DNA of 64,000 nucleotides from an uncultured Dysgonomonas sp. (GTDB lineage Bacteria; Bacteroidota; Bacteroidia; Bacteroidales; Dysgonomonadaceae). Of this stretch, positions 44,178 through 54,624 are shown piece after piece; position 1 is the stretch's first letter; the number at the start of each line of letters is the position of its first letter. The notes beneath the pieces were generated by a model that saw only the letters and a list, made by a program, of their open reading frames with translations, had not been told where the DNA came from and made no database searches. The stretch is taken from NCBI RefSeq assembly GCF_900079725.1, contig NZ_LT599032.1, forward strand, positions 184,948 through 248,947, in the 5' to 3' direction. A program made the position numbers and the translations under genes.

Positions 44178-45428
44178 ATGGATATTAAAATAGAAAAGAA
44201 AAAAGGAATACAGAAAAAGCATATCCCTTTCATTGCCGGAGGTGTCTTTTTACTTGCGGTTATCGGTTGGTTCATATTTGGTAATCATGCATCAAAGTTG
44301 AATATCGAAAAAGACAAGGTTACTATACAGGAATCTACTAAAGGTATGTTCAATGATTATGTCCGTATACCGGGACAGGTGCAGCCTATCAATACTATCT
44401 TCCTGAGTGCCATAGAAGGCGGTATGGTAGCCGAGAAGCTGATAGAAGAAGGATCGGAAGTGCATCAGGGAGATGTTATAATCCGGCTGACAAACCCAAT
44501 GCTAAGCCTGAACATACTCGATAGTGAAGCTCAACTGGCCGAGAAACAAAACTTTCTTCGTAATACACAGGTGTCGATGGAGCAGGAAAGGCTCAGTCTG
44601 AAAAAGGAAAAACTACAACTGGACGTGGATGTGGAACGCAAGAAGAGAAAGTATGAACAATACAAACAACTATATTCCGAAAAACTGACATCGAAAGAAG
44701 AATACCTTCAGGCTAAAGAAGATTATGAATTTGCTGTAGACGGGCGTGTATTAGTCGTTGAACGTCAGAAGCAGGATTCCTTATATCGCGGTATTCAGGT
44801 AGACCAAATGGAAGAAAGCTTACACAATATCCGTAAAAATCTGATACTGGTACGCCAACGTGTAGATAATCTGAATGTGAAAGCCCCTGTAGATGGGCAA
44901 TTAGGAGTGCTGGACGTAGAAATAGGACAAACAGTCGCTTCCGGTGAACGCATAGGCCAAATCAGCGTCTTATCCGATTATAAGGTAGAAGCTATGATTG
45001 ACGAACATTATATAGATAGAGTAAAACCGGGATTGGACGCCACATTTGAGCGTCAGAATAAAGACTTTGCACTGCGTGTAAGGAAAGTATATCCGGAAGT
45101 ACGGGATAAACAGTTCAAAACCGATTTTGTATTCGAAGGAGAGCGTCCCGACAATATCCGTGCCGGACAAACATACTACATAAACCTTCAATTGGGCCAA
45201 CCAGCCGAAGCTATATTGATACCACGGGGCCCATTCTATCAGACTACCGGTGGACAATGGATATTCGTTGTTGTGCCGGACGGTAGCAAGGCCGTAAGGC
45301 GTAAAATAACGATAGGCCGTCAAAACCCAAATTATTATGAGGTAACAAGTGGCTTGGAACCCGGTGAAAAAGTGATTACATCTGCTTATGACAGCTATGG
45401 AGATATACAAGAACTAATACTAAAATAA
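44178..45428 (+). CDS. Membrane-fusion (HlyD/MacA-type) adaptor protein
   Basis: 416 residues. One N-terminal transmembrane helix (about 17-34, IPFIAGGVFLLAVIGWFIF) anchors the protein. The biotinyl-lipoyl-like halves are at about 62-105 (IPGQVQPINTIFLSAIEGGMVAEKLIEEG) and 240-265 (NLNVKAPVDGQLGVLDVEIGQ), joined by a helical hairpin (about 105-215). The beta-barrel and membrane-proximal domains follow. It bridges the permeases in the inner membrane and TolC. It starts 83 bases after the tolC-like gene. Confidence 0.9.
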   Translation: MDIKIEKKKGIQKKHIPFIAGGVFLLAVIGWFIFGNHASKLNIEKDKVTIQESTKGMFNDYVRIPGQVQPINTIFLSAIEGGMVAEKLIEEGSEVHQGDVIIRLTNPMLSLNILDSEAQLAEKQNFLRNTQVSMEQERLSLKKEKLQLDVDVERKKRKYEQYKQLYSEKLTSKEEYLQAKEDYEFAVDGRVLVVERQKQDSLYRGIQVDQMEESLHNIRKNLILVRQRVDNLNVKAPVDGQLGVLDVEIGQTVASGERIGQISVLSDYKVEAMIDEHYIDRVKPGLDATFERQNKDFALRVRKVYPEVRDKQFKTDFVFEGERPDNIRAGQTYYINLQLGQPAEAILIPRGPFYQTTGGQWIFVVVPDGSKAVRRKITIGRQNPNYYEVTSGLEPGEKVITSAYDSYGDIQELILK

Positions 45429-45450
45429 TTTAAAAAGGAGTAAGTGAACC

Positions 45451-46644
45451 ATGAAAAGAATTTCTTTTATTCTGATTAGCATATTATGGATATTGAATGG
45501 ACAAGCCCAACAGCAAACCGAGCAAACAATTTGTGTACTTGGAGGTGATGTAAATGAAAAATTTGTACAGTATGTAGTTGATTTAACGCATAAATCCAAT
45601 CCGAAAATTTGTTTTATTCCAACAGCAAGTGCAGATAATCAAGATAATATTAAATATTGGAATTTCATTTGCGAGCGGCTTTCTATCGAACCTTATACGT
45701 TAAAGGTATGGGTTAGCTCTGACAGAAATGCCAAAAGTTTCGAGGAAATTCTCCTCAATATGGATGCCATAGTAGTTGGTGGAGGAAATACATTGAATAT
45801 GATGGGTATATGGAAAGCACAGGGTATAGATACTATCCTGAGAAAAGCGCTGGATAAAGGGATCATTCTTGCAGGCGGGAGCGCTGGTTCTATTTGCTGG
45901 TTTGAGAATGGTGTTAGCGATTCGCGTCCTACTGAATTGAGTATAGTTGAAGGTCTTTCTTTTTTGCCTTACAGTAATTGCCCGCACTATACCGACAGTC
46001 TGAAAAAAGAGATGTATCATCAGCAAATAAGAAATAAGCAAATGACGACCGGATATGCTATGGACAATTTATCTGCTGTATTGTTTAAAAATGGGAAATT
46101 TGTTGAAGCTGTCAGCCAAAACGATGTAAATAATTCCTATTATATTAGTCTGAAAAATGGAAAAATTCACCCTGAAAAATTAAATTCACGAATATTGGTG
46201 AATAAAAATGCTTTGCCCGAATCAACATACAAAGTAATCGATATAGAAAAGCAGGTAAACAATTTTCCTGATATTGATAACCGGGATACCCCGTTGAATG
46301 CCTATATTTCCATTAAATACATTCTAGCTAATGGTCAAATGTCGAAACTCAAAGAAGCGAGTAGTCAATCGCTTCAAGAACGTATGGGAGACATGAAAGA
46401 TGCGGTGATGAGTGAAGACAAAAGAAATGCAATATTGAAAAATAATATCAACAAAGTATTCATGTATAATGATATTTTAGCGGGTATTGTCAGCAAACAT
46501 GAAGATTTCTACGGCTTATGGTACTTTTACAAAGAAAATGGTAAATGGCAGAGTGCCGGGGAAGATATAGGAGGAAATACAATTCTTGAGACAGAGATCA
46601 CCTTCAGAGAAAAAGCAAAAATGCATTTAGCAAAAATACAATAG
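45451..46644 (+). CDS. Secreted S51 peptidase-like protein with extra C-terminal domain
   Basis: 397 residues. A signal peptide (about 1-19) is followed by a PepE/cyanophycinase-like fold. The nucleophile is S144 in AGGSAGSICW, preceded by AIVVGGGNTLNMM, and the His is probably in CPHYTDSLKK. A separate C-terminal part (about 275-397), ending YFYKENGKWQSAGEDIGGNTILETEITF, looks like an NTF2/DUF4440-type domain. It is inserted between the adaptor and the first permease, an unusual place. Whether it processes the transported substrate or degrades a peptide is unknown. Confidence 0.8.
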   Translation: MKRISFILISILWILNGQAQQQTEQTICVLGGDVNEKFVQYVVDLTHKSNPKICFIPTASADNQDNIKYWNFICERLSIEPYTLKVWVSSDRNAKSFEEILLNMDAIVVGGGNTLNMMGIWKAQGIDTILRKALDKGIILAGGSAGSICWFENGVSDSRPTELSIVEGLSFLPYSNCPHYTDSLKKEMYHQQIRNKQMTTGYAMDNLSAVLFKNGKFVEAVSQNDVNNSYYISLKNGKIHPEKLNSRILVNKNALPESTYKVIDIEKQVNNFPDIDNRDTPLNAYISIKYILANGQMSKLKEASSQSLQERMGDMKDAVMSEDKRNAILKNNINKVFMYNDILAGIVSKHEDFYGLWYFYKENGKWQSAGEDIGGNTILETEITFREKAKMHLAKIQ

Positions 46645-46693
46645 TAATGCCTGAATTACGAAGGCGAAAATTACTTACTAAAGTAAAAACACT

Positions 46694-49021
46694 ATGAATA
46701 TATTAAGATCTTACAAACGTACCCGGTATTTTTTATGGGTGAATATAACTGGGTTGGCCATTGGCCTGGCAGCATCTATCATGCTACTTTTGTTCATCAT
46801 TAATGAACTGAGTTACGATAAACATCTGACAAATAAAGAGCGTGTTCTCAATATGGTAACTATTTTGGAAGAAAATGGCAATACCCACACATACGGTATA
46901 ACTCTTCGCAAAGCGTACAGGGAATTGCCATCAAAAGTACCGGGAATTGAAGCGGCTACACAAATATATGATGCCGGCAATGCAGAGGTTATCAACAAAG
47001 ATGAACATTTCCAAAACCTTAGGCTAGTATATGCTGACCCTGAATTTTTCACTGTTTTTCCGATGAAATTCATAGAAGGAACGCCTCAGGCTGCATTAGA
47101 GAATATGAAATCGCTGGTTCTCACGCGGTCAAAAGCAGAAGCCATGTTCGGCAGTACAGGTGCAGCCTTTGGTAAAACGCTTAAAATAGGAGAAGATGAA
47201 GTTATTGTATCGGCCGTAGTTGAAGAATTGCCCAAAAATACACATTTTACCTTCGACGTAATAGGGAGGATACCACAATATATGGAAGAGTTTGGCGGTC
47301 TGGAATTTGTCGTGTATTATCTGATAAAGCCGGATGTTTCCATAACTGATGTTTCAGCTGCCATTGAAAAAGAATATAGTTCGGAACTGGAACCTTGGGC
47401 GGCTTACTTCAATGGCAAAGCTCACGGTACGATACAGAAAGTAACTGATATATACATGCATTCACTATCTACAGACCGGTTCTGGAAACAAGGAAGTATG
47501 ACTTTTATCTGGCTATTGTCGGGGTTGGCCCTCTTCATTCTCATTCTGGCTATAACAAACTTTATAAACCTCTTTATGGCACAGGGAGAAACGCGCATGA
47601 ATGAGATCGGGATACGCAAAACGAATGGCGCCCGTATCGAAGATATTATAAGGCTATTTTTCAAGGAAGTTTCTGTCATTGTATTTGGTGCATTTGTTAT
47701 CGGGTTTATTCTGGCAGTGATATGTACGCCATACTTTGCCGATTTGATAAGAAAGGATATAGACCTGATACAATTAGCAAACCCTTTATTTATTCTGTGT
47801 ATTACAGCTCTTTTCATTATTACGGTTATATTGTCGGCTTTTTATCCTGCATTTTATCTTAGCCGCTTCAGTCCGCTGGACATTCTGGCTAAGCGCATCA
47901 AATTATCGAAACGCAGGCTAAACACCATTGTGGTAGTCGTACAGTCTATCATTACTATCATACTTATTTCCTTTATATTAGTTATCGATAAACAAAGCAA
48001 TTATCTGCAAAACATTCCATTGGGATATAATCCAAATGAGGTAGTAAGTTTTCCTACAACAAGAGCTATAGCAGAAAGCTATGAAGCCGTAAAACAAGAA
48101 CTACTCACTCTGCCTGAAGTAAAAATGGTAAGTGGTGCCCATCACACAGTCGGTGTTGGGGGTAGCGGGCAGGGAATTGCATTACCTGACAACAAAGAGA
48201 AAAGTTTTTCGATAAACGAGTACCGAATAAGAGCAGGTCTGTGCGAACTAATGGGATTTCAGTTGCATGAAGGAGAATTCTACAGAGAAGAGACTCCCGA
48301 TAGTATCCGTCAGATAATACTGAACGAAGCTGCTATAAAGATGCTGGGACTGGATTATCCGGTTATCGGCAGACAGGTTGATTACAAAGGCCCTGCCGAA
48401 ATAGTCGGAGTTGTAAAGGATTTCTATTACGACAATCCGGCGAGTACCGTGCAGCCGATAGTGCTCAGCCGCATCAGATGGGGAGGCCAGATTTATATAA
48501 AGTTCAACGAAAATGTGAACAGAAATAAAGCAGAAGAGATAACCCAAAACACTTTACGGAAATTCGATCCCAACTTCTATCTTAATCCAAAGTGGAGTAA
48601 AGATATTTATGACCAGAAATTCAGCACTATCAAGACTCAGACAAAAGTGATAGCTATAAGCTCATTCCTTTCTATCCTGATTGCTACATTAGGATTGGTA
48701 GCTATGCACCTGTACACGACCATGCGGCGGATAAAAGAAATCGGGATACGAAGAGTTAACGGAGCCGATAAAGCAAGCATTTTCACATTGCTCAGCCGCG
48801 ATATCGTTATCTGGATTTGCGTGGCGGGAGCGATTGCCGTACCTGTAGTTTATTATTATGCAACCGACTGGCTCAATAATTATACAAATCATACAACTCT
48901 CGGCTGGAGTATATTTGTGTTTCCTATACTGATTCAATGTGTTATAGCTATTTTAGTGACCTCGTTGGTTAGTATCAGAGTGTTGTCACGAAATCCTATA
49001 GAAGCATTAAAAACAGAATAA
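46694..49021 (+). CDS. ABC transporter permease 1, FtsX/MacB type
   Basis: 775 residues. Four transmembrane segments per half in the MacB pattern: helix at about 14-36, a periplasmic MacB_PCD domain (about 40-260), then three helices at 275-400 and a second similar set at 680-770. The first cytoplasmic loop begins TRMNEIGIRKTNGARIEDIIRLFFKE and the second TMRRIKEIGIRRVNGADKASIFTLLSRD; these contact the ATPase. One of four consecutive permeases. It follows the S51 gene after 49 bases. Confidence 0.9.
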   Translation: MNILRSYKRTRYFLWVNITGLAIGLAASIMLLLFIINELSYDKHLTNKERVLNMVTILEENGNTHTYGITLRKAYRELPSKVPGIEAATQIYDAGNAEVINKDEHFQNLRLVYADPEFFTVFPMKFIEGTPQAALENMKSLVLTRSKAEAMFGSTGAAFGKTLKIGEDEVIVSAVVEELPKNTHFTFDVIGRIPQYMEEFGGLEFVVYYLIKPDVSITDVSAAIEKEYSSELEPWAAYFNGKAHGTIQKVTDIYMHSLSTDRFWKQGSMTFIWLLSGLALFILILAITNFINLFMAQGETRMNEIGIRKTNGARIEDIIRLFFKEVSVIVFGAFVIGFILAVICTPYFADLIRKDIDLIQLANPLFILCITALFIITVILSAFYPAFYLSRFSPLDILAKRIKLSKRRLNTIVVVVQSIITIILISFILVIDKQSNYLQNIPLGYNPNEVVSFPTTRAIAESYEAVKQELLTLPEVKMVSGAHHTVGVGGSGQGIALPDNKEKSFSINEYRIRAGLCELMGFQLHEGEFYREETPDSIRQIILNEAAIKMLGLDYPVIGRQVDYKGPAEIVGVVKDFYYDNPASTVQPIVLSRIRWGGQIYIKFNENVNRNKAEEITQNTLRKFDPNFYLNPKWSKDIYDQKFSTIKTQTKVIAISSFLSILIATLGLVAMHLYTTMRRIKEIGIRRVNGADKASIFTLLSRDIVIWICVAGAIAVPVVYYYATDWLNNYTNHTTLGWSIFVFPILIQCVIAILVTSLVSIRVLSRNPIEALKTE

Positions 49022-49024
49022 CCA

Positions 49025-51364
49025 ATGAAATCAGTAATAAGAAACTTCATCTTCGTACTACGACGTTTCAAGACGGCAACATTCTTGAATATATTAGGAT
49101 TATCTGTTGCTTTTGCATCGTTTATGATTATAATGATGCAGGTTAATTTCGATTCCAATTTTGATAAAAATATTGCAAATTCGGATTGTATATACCGTGT
49201 TGAACAGACTCATAAGGATGGAAGTAAACAAGCCATTATTTGTCGTCCTTTATCTGACATTCTGTTTCAGTCGTCACCTCATATTTTAGCAGGAACGATA
49301 ACTAACTTCAGTACGGAGAAATTTTTCATAAAACCTATAACAGGGAATAACTCCAATTTGGGGTTTCAGGAGGAAATGTTCAGTGTGACATCAACCTACA
49401 CCGATGTATTTCATTTCGATATGGCAGAAGGATCAGACAAGGCCCTATCCGAACCCGGTAAAATATTAATTCCCGAAAGTATAGCCCACAAAATATGGGG
49501 AGAAGAATATGCCATGAACAAACAGATCAAACTGGAGGACAATACGATTTACACCATAGGCGGAGTATATAAAGATTTTCCTAAAAACTCTTCTCTTCTG
49601 AATGTCATCTATTACAAAATACCGGACGATGAGAACAGCAAGCATTGGGGAAACAGCAATTATAATCTGTTCATACGAGTAGATTCTCCGGACGCTGTGA
49701 ACGGATTGTTCGAAACATTCACAAAGTATGCTACCAATGAGCTGAATGAGGATTGGAAAGGAGTAATGCTCCAATTCACTCAATTGCCCGAGGTCCATTA
49801 TACTACAGATGTGTTCTACGACAGGCATCCAAAATCGAGCCGTCAGACAATAGCAATATTGTTTGCCATTGCATTTGTCATCGTTATTATAGCCGGTGTA
49901 AATTTTACTAATTTCAGTATGGCTTTGACTCCTGCACGTATCAGAAGTATTAATACGCAAAAGGTATTGGGTGCAACAGAGACTGAATTACGCATCACAT
50001 TACTTATCGAGGCCGTTTGTACTGCAATGGTTGCATTTGTCCTTTCGGTTTTATGGCTAAAATTGATGCAATATTCACTAATACAGGAGTTAGTAAACGG
50101 TGATATAGCAATAATTGCTAATTTATCACTAATTGCATTATCGGCACTAATGGCTTTAGTTATAGGTATTGTATCGGGTATATATCCTGCTTATTATATG
50201 ACGTCCTTCCCGCCTGCGTTGGTCTTGAAAGGCAATTTTGGATTATCCGGAAAGGGGCGGAGAATGAGAAATATACTAATCGGATTCCAGTTTATTGCAT
50301 CTCTGGCTCTGATTATGAGCGCCGGACTGATGTATATGCAGAATTACTTTATGCAAAATTCAGATTTAGGATATGATAAAGAAGAACTAATTGTAGTAGG
50401 AGCAAACAGTAAAGTAAAAGAAAAATGGGGTTTGCTCAAGACAGAACTAAAATCACACCCTGAAATAAAAGATGTTACCAAAAGCATGGTACTATTGTCG
50501 AGCAGTGAACAATATATGGGTTGGGGAATGAAATATAAAGAAAATTCGATAACGTTCCAATGTCTACCTGTCGACTATTCATTCCTTGATGTAATGGAGA
50601 TTGATGTTACTGAAGGCCGGAATTTTAAGGAAAGTGATGCAAGTCGGTCTCACCCTTGTTTTATATTCAATGAGAAAGCAAAAAAAGAGTATAATATGGA
50701 ATTGAACACAATGATAGACAGTATGGAAATCATAGGATTCGTACAAGATATAAAGTTCGCTACGCTCCGTACTGAAGTTGTACCAATGGCTTTCTATCTG
50801 ATAACAGATAAAAACAATGGTATGGTCAATCAGATTTATATAAAAACGTCCAAAGAAGCCAATCCATATGTAGCTATTGAAACAGTGAAAAAGTCATTGA
50901 ATAGTATCGATCCTGATTTTCCGTATAACATCCGCTTTTTTGATGATGTATTGAATAAAACGTATCAAAAAGAAAAAAAATTATCTATGCTGATAACCAC
51001 ATTCAGCCTGATAGCTATCCTTATCTCTATCGTCGGGGTTTTCGGACTGGTTATCTTCGAGAGTGAATACCGCCGTAAGGAAATAAGCATCCGTAAAGTA
51101 ATGGGATCATCTATAAATGAAATACTCCTGCTGTTCAACAAGACATATATAAAGATACTCGCCGTCTGCTTTATCCTTGCCACGCCCATATCATATTATA
51201 TAATCAATCGCTGGCTCGAAAATTTTGCTTACCGGACCCCAATGCATTGGTGGATATTCCTGGCAAGTGGAATTATAATATCCTTGATAGTGATCGTTAC
51301 TGTTAGCTGGCAAAGTTGGAAAACGGCAAATATGAACCCTGTTGACTCATTAAAAAACGAATGA
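49025..51364 (+). CDS. ABC transporter permease 2, FtsX/MacB type
   Basis: 779 residues with the same architecture: N-terminal helix (FLNILGLSVAFASFMIIMMQV), MacB_PCD periplasmic domain (about 45-260), three helices around 275-400 after INTQKVLGATETELRITLLIEA, and a second set after RRKEISIRKVMGSSINEILLLFNKTY. It starts 3 bases after permease 1 ends and precedes the ATPase gene by 33 bases. It may pair with permease 1 or act as a homodimer. Confidence 0.9.
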   Translation: MKSVIRNFIFVLRRFKTATFLNILGLSVAFASFMIIMMQVNFDSNFDKNIANSDCIYRVEQTHKDGSKQAIICRPLSDILFQSSPHILAGTITNFSTEKFFIKPITGNNSNLGFQEEMFSVTSTYTDVFHFDMAEGSDKALSEPGKILIPESIAHKIWGEEYAMNKQIKLEDNTIYTIGGVYKDFPKNSSLLNVIYYKIPDDENSKHWGNSNYNLFIRVDSPDAVNGLFETFTKYATNELNEDWKGVMLQFTQLPEVHYTTDVFYDRHPKSSRQTIAILFAIAFVIVIIAGVNFTNFSMALTPARIRSINTQKVLGATETELRITLLIEAVCTAMVAFVLSVLWLKLMQYSLIQELVNGDIAIIANLSLIALSALMALVIGIVSGIYPAYYMTSFPPALVLKGNFGLSGKGRRMRNILIGFQFIASLALIMSAGLMYMQNYFMQNSDLGYDKEELIVVGANSKVKEKWGLLKTELKSHPEIKDVTKSMVLLSSSEQYMGWGMKYKENSITFQCLPVDYSFLDVMEIDVTEGRNFKESDASRSHPCFIFNEKAKKEYNMELNTMIDSMEIIGFVQDIKFATLRTEVVPMAFYLITDKNNGMVNQIYIKTSKEANPYVAIETVKKSLNSIDPDFPYNIRFFDDVLNKTYQKEKKLSMLITTFSLIAILISIVGVFGLVIFESEYRRKEISIRKVMGSSINEILLLFNKTYIKILAVCFILATPISYYIINRWLENFAYRTPMHWWIFLASGIIISLIVIVTVSWQSWKTANMNPVDSLKNE

Positions 51365-51397
51365 TATAAATAAAAAAACAATTTAAATTTAAAAATT

Positions 51398-52078
51398 ATG
51401 ATACAGATTAATGATTTAAAGAAAGTATTCCGTACCGAAGAAGTAGAGACAATCGCACTGAACGGCATTTCTATGCATGTAAATAAGGGCGAATTTATTG
51501 CTATTATGGGACCTTCAGGCTGCGGTAAGTCCACCCTTCTAAACATTCTGGGATTATTGGACAACCCTACATCCGGACATTATCTCTTAGACAAAAATGA
51601 AGTAGGCAACTTAAAGGAGAAAGAACGCACGCAAACCCGTAAAGGGAATATCGGATTTGTATTCCAAAGCTTCAATTTGATTGAAGAAATGACGGTCTTC
51701 GAAAATGTCGAACTTCCCCTTACCTATCTGAAAGTAAAAGCATCGGAACGCAAAAAACGTGTAGAAGACACTCTCCGCAGAATGAGCATAAGCCATAGGG
51801 CAAGCCATTTCCCCAACCAGCTATCGGGAGGTCAACAACAACGTGTTGCCATAGCACGCGCTGTTATTGCCAATCCCAAACTGATACTGGCCGATGAGCC
51901 GACCGGTAATCTGGATTCTAAAAACGGAAAAGATGTGATGGACCTACTCACCGAGCTCAACAGGGAAGGCGCTACCATTGTCATGGTAACCCACTCTCAG
52001 CACGACGCGTCATTTGCACATCGTATAGTGAATCTCTTTGACGGGCAGATCGTTACCGAGGTGGAAAGCATGATGTAA
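51398..52078 (+). CDS. ABC transporter ATP-binding protein, LolD/MacB type
   Basis: 226 residues. Walker A is GPSGCGKS (38-45), the signature [14 protein letters not shown] and Walker [13 protein letters not shown], and the H-loop His is in MVTHSQHD. The size and [21 protein letters not shown] sequence fit the LolD/MacB subgroup, which powers MacB-like mechanotransmission rather than lipid flipping through a channel. It is the only ATPase for four permeases in this cluster. Confidence 0.93.
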   Translation: MIQINDLKKVFRTEEVETIALNGISMHVNKGEFIAIMGPSGCGKSTLLNILGLLDNPTSGHYLLDKNEVGNLKEKERTQTRKGNIGFVFQSFNLIEEMTVFENVELPLTYLKVKASERKKRVEDTLRRMSISHRASHFPNQLSGGQQQRVAIARAVIANPKLILADEPTGNLDSKNGKDVMDLLTELNREGATIVMVTHSQHDASFAHRIVNLFDGQIVTEVESMM

Positions 52079-52125
52079 TGCTTCATACATATCTATTCCC
52101 TATGAATTAATGAAGTAATATACTT

Positions 52126-54483
52126 ATGAAACAATTTTTCAGGAATTTCAGGAAACAAAAAACCGTGGGTATACTTAATATTTGCGGTTTAAGCCTCGGT
52201 ATCATGGTTTCCATCACAGTCGGATTGTGGGCTATCAATGAATTATCCTTCGACAACTTTCATAAAAACGGAGAAAGGATGTATCGGGTAGTACAAAGCT
52301 TTGAGTATGGAAGTATTCCTATCAAAGCGGCCACAGCTTTTAAACCTTTGGGAGAATTGGCTGCGGCAGAAATTCCTGAAATAGAACAGATGTGCAGAGT
52401 CGTTATTGAAGACAATGGTATTGAGATTGACCGGATCACATATTTTAATGTGAGAAATATTATTACCGACCATAATTTCTTTTCATTTTTCTCTTTTCCC
52501 CTGAAAGAAGGAAATATTGAAACTGCTTTCTCTGCTCCCGACAACGTTATTTTGACAGAATCGGCTGCAAAAAGGTACTTCCCAAATAGAAATCCCATAG
52601 GTCAGACTGTGATCTTTCATGGATGGAAATTTACCGTATCTGCTATTATGTACGATATGCCGCGAAACTCTCATATACAAGCTGATATTGTTTTCCCTCT
52701 ATTTTCTTTTTTCAAAGACTGGGGATGGGATAGCAGTTTTAAGTATGATACCTATTTTGTTCTTTCGCCAAATGCAGACATTCATTCTATAGAAAAGAAG
52801 GTTAGTCTGATAAATAAGAGAGGTATATCAGCTTTTATAGGCGATATTCCTGTAGAACTGGAGCATCTGCAAGATATTCATTTCAGCAAAACGAGTGCAA
52901 GTTTCGATAGTGCGATAAAAGGCAATGAAGGACTTTTAAAAACGTTTATTAGTATTGCCATAGCCATTCTTATCATAGCTTGCATCAATTTTACAAACCT
53001 TTTCATTTCTACTTCTTTCATCAGGGCAAAAACTATCGGAATCAAGAAATCGCTAGGAGCCGATAAAAAACTTCTTATACTGGACTTCTATAAAGAAACT
53101 GCGGCATACGTTCTGATTGCTGTATTTTTAGGCATATTACTTGCAATGCTGGCTCTTCCGGTTTTCAATAATTACACACAGTCTAATGTGATTATAGATT
53201 ACCTTTCTCCTGAATTATACATCTTTATTTTTACTCTGGCAGTAATTACAATCATTATAGCCGGTTCGTTCCCAGCTTTTCAAATGACCAAATTCGGAGT
53301 TATAGAAACCCTTAAAGGAAAATTCCGGGGAAAAAAGATGTCTATATTCCAGAAGGTACTTATAATCATCCAATTCTCCACATCTATTTGCCTGCTCATC
53401 GTAGTACTTTTCTTTGCTAAGCAAATAGATCAGATACTGAGTCAGGATCTGGGTTTCGACAATAAAAATATAGTTTATATAAATGGCTGGGGAGATTTTG
53501 GCCGCGATTATAACGCTCTGCGTGAAGAAATGATACAAGAGCCCTCTATTATAGATGTAGCGATGAAACAATATGACCTGCCTCTTAGAGGAGGAAATGG
53601 AATAGGTGGAAAAAACGTAGAAACAGGAGAAGAGATATTGCTTGACCTGTCGGAAGTTTCACCTAATTACTTCGACTTCTACGGTATGGTATTCATTTCC
53701 GGGGAAAATCCTCTGTATGAAGAAAGTGCTGCTAGTTCCCGCTTCTGTGTCATAAATGAACGGGCAGCACAACTATTGGGACTCAAGGATCCTGTAGGTA
53801 AAGCTTTTCACATAATATCTGTAGGAGGAAAACTCAGCGAAAACGATGGAAAAGAGTATATTGTGAAAGGTGTGATACGCGATTCGTATGTAAAATCGTT
53901 ATATCAGGAACCTGATGCTCAGATGTATCTCAATTTATCCAGAGACGATCACAATCCAATATTCTTCAAGGTTGCCGGAAACCCTCAAAGAGCAATAAAG
54001 ACCATAGAAAAGAAATGGAAGCAAATGTTGCCGAATGTACCTTTCGAATATCATTATCTGGATACAACATATGAAGCTCAATATACATCCGAAATGAATG
54101 CCCGCAACGTATTAAGCTATGCATTAATTATCACTCTGATAATTACCGTCATGGGCTTATATGCGATGGTATTTTATTCCACCCAGCGAAGGATAAAAGA
54201 GATAGGTATCCGCAAAATAAATGGGGCTACTATTCTCGACCTTATCGCATTATTGAACAAAGACACTATAATATGGATAGTAATCTCATTCTTCATAGCC
54301 TGCCCCGTATCATATTATTTTGTGTCCCGCTGGCTCGATGGTTTCATCATAAAAACATCATTGAGCATCTGGATATTCCTGGGAGCCGGGGCGCTGTCTT
54401 TCATCATCGCAATGCTTACAGTCTGTTATCAGACATGGAAGGCGGCCAATATGAATCCTGTAAATGCAATACAAAATGAATAG
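52126..54483 (+). CDS. ABC transporter permease 3, FtsX/MacB type
   Basis: 785 residues. The N-terminus (KQKTVGILNICGLSLGIMVSITVGLWAINELSFDNFH) and the loops IRAKTIGIKKSLGADKKLLILDFYKE and QRRIKEIGIRKINGATILDLIALLNKD follow the family pattern, with a MacB_PCD domain between. It ends in the conserved tail YQTWKAANMNPVNAIQNE. It starts 47 bases after the ATPase gene. Confidence 0.9.
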   Translation: MKQFFRNFRKQKTVGILNICGLSLGIMVSITVGLWAINELSFDNFHKNGERMYRVVQSFEYGSIPIKAATAFKPLGELAAAEIPEIEQMCRVVIEDNGIEIDRITYFNVRNIITDHNFFSFFSFPLKEGNIETAFSAPDNVILTESAAKRYFPNRNPIGQTVIFHGWKFTVSAIMYDMPRNSHIQADIVFPLFSFFKDWGWDSSFKYDTYFVLSPNADIHSIEKKVSLINKRGISAFIGDIPVELEHLQDIHFSKTSASFDSAIKGNEGLLKTFISIAIAILIIACINFTNLFISTSFIRAKTIGIKKSLGADKKLLILDFYKETAAYVLIAVFLGILLAMLALPVFNNYTQSNVIIDYLSPELYIFIFTLAVITIIIAGSFPAFQMTKFGVIETLKGKFRGKKMSIFQKVLIIIQFSTSICLLIVVLFFAKQIDQILSQDLGFDNKNIVYINGWGDFGRDYNALREEMIQEPSIIDVAMKQYDLPLRGGNGIGGKNVETGEEILLDLSEVSPNYFDFYGMVFISGENPLYEESAASSRFCVINERAAQLLGLKDPVGKAFHIISVGGKLSENDGKEYIVKGVIRDSYVKSLYQEPDAQMYLNLSRDDHNPIFFKVAGNPQRAIKTIEKKWKQMLPNVPFEYHYLDTTYEAQYTSEMNARNVLSYALIITLIITVMGLYAMVFYSTQRRIKEIGIRKINGATILDLIALLNKDTIIWIVISFFIACPVSYYFVSRWLDGFIIKTSLSIWIFLGAGALSFIIAMLTVCYQTWKAANMNPVNAIQNE

Positions 54484-54624
54484 TATTAGTTTCCATAGAT
54501 AATTGTAATTGTAAAGGAGTATAAAAGGTTTAGAAGCAAACACACTCTTTCTCTTTCTTTCCTTGTTTTTAGCCTTTTGCTCCTTTTACAATTCATGTTA
54601 ATTCAATAAGTCAAAGAACTCTTT

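Noticed and set aside
47422-48547. Antisense frames over the first permease
   Set aside because: The plus strand encodes a complete FtsX/MacB-type permease; these frames are by-products of its codon use.
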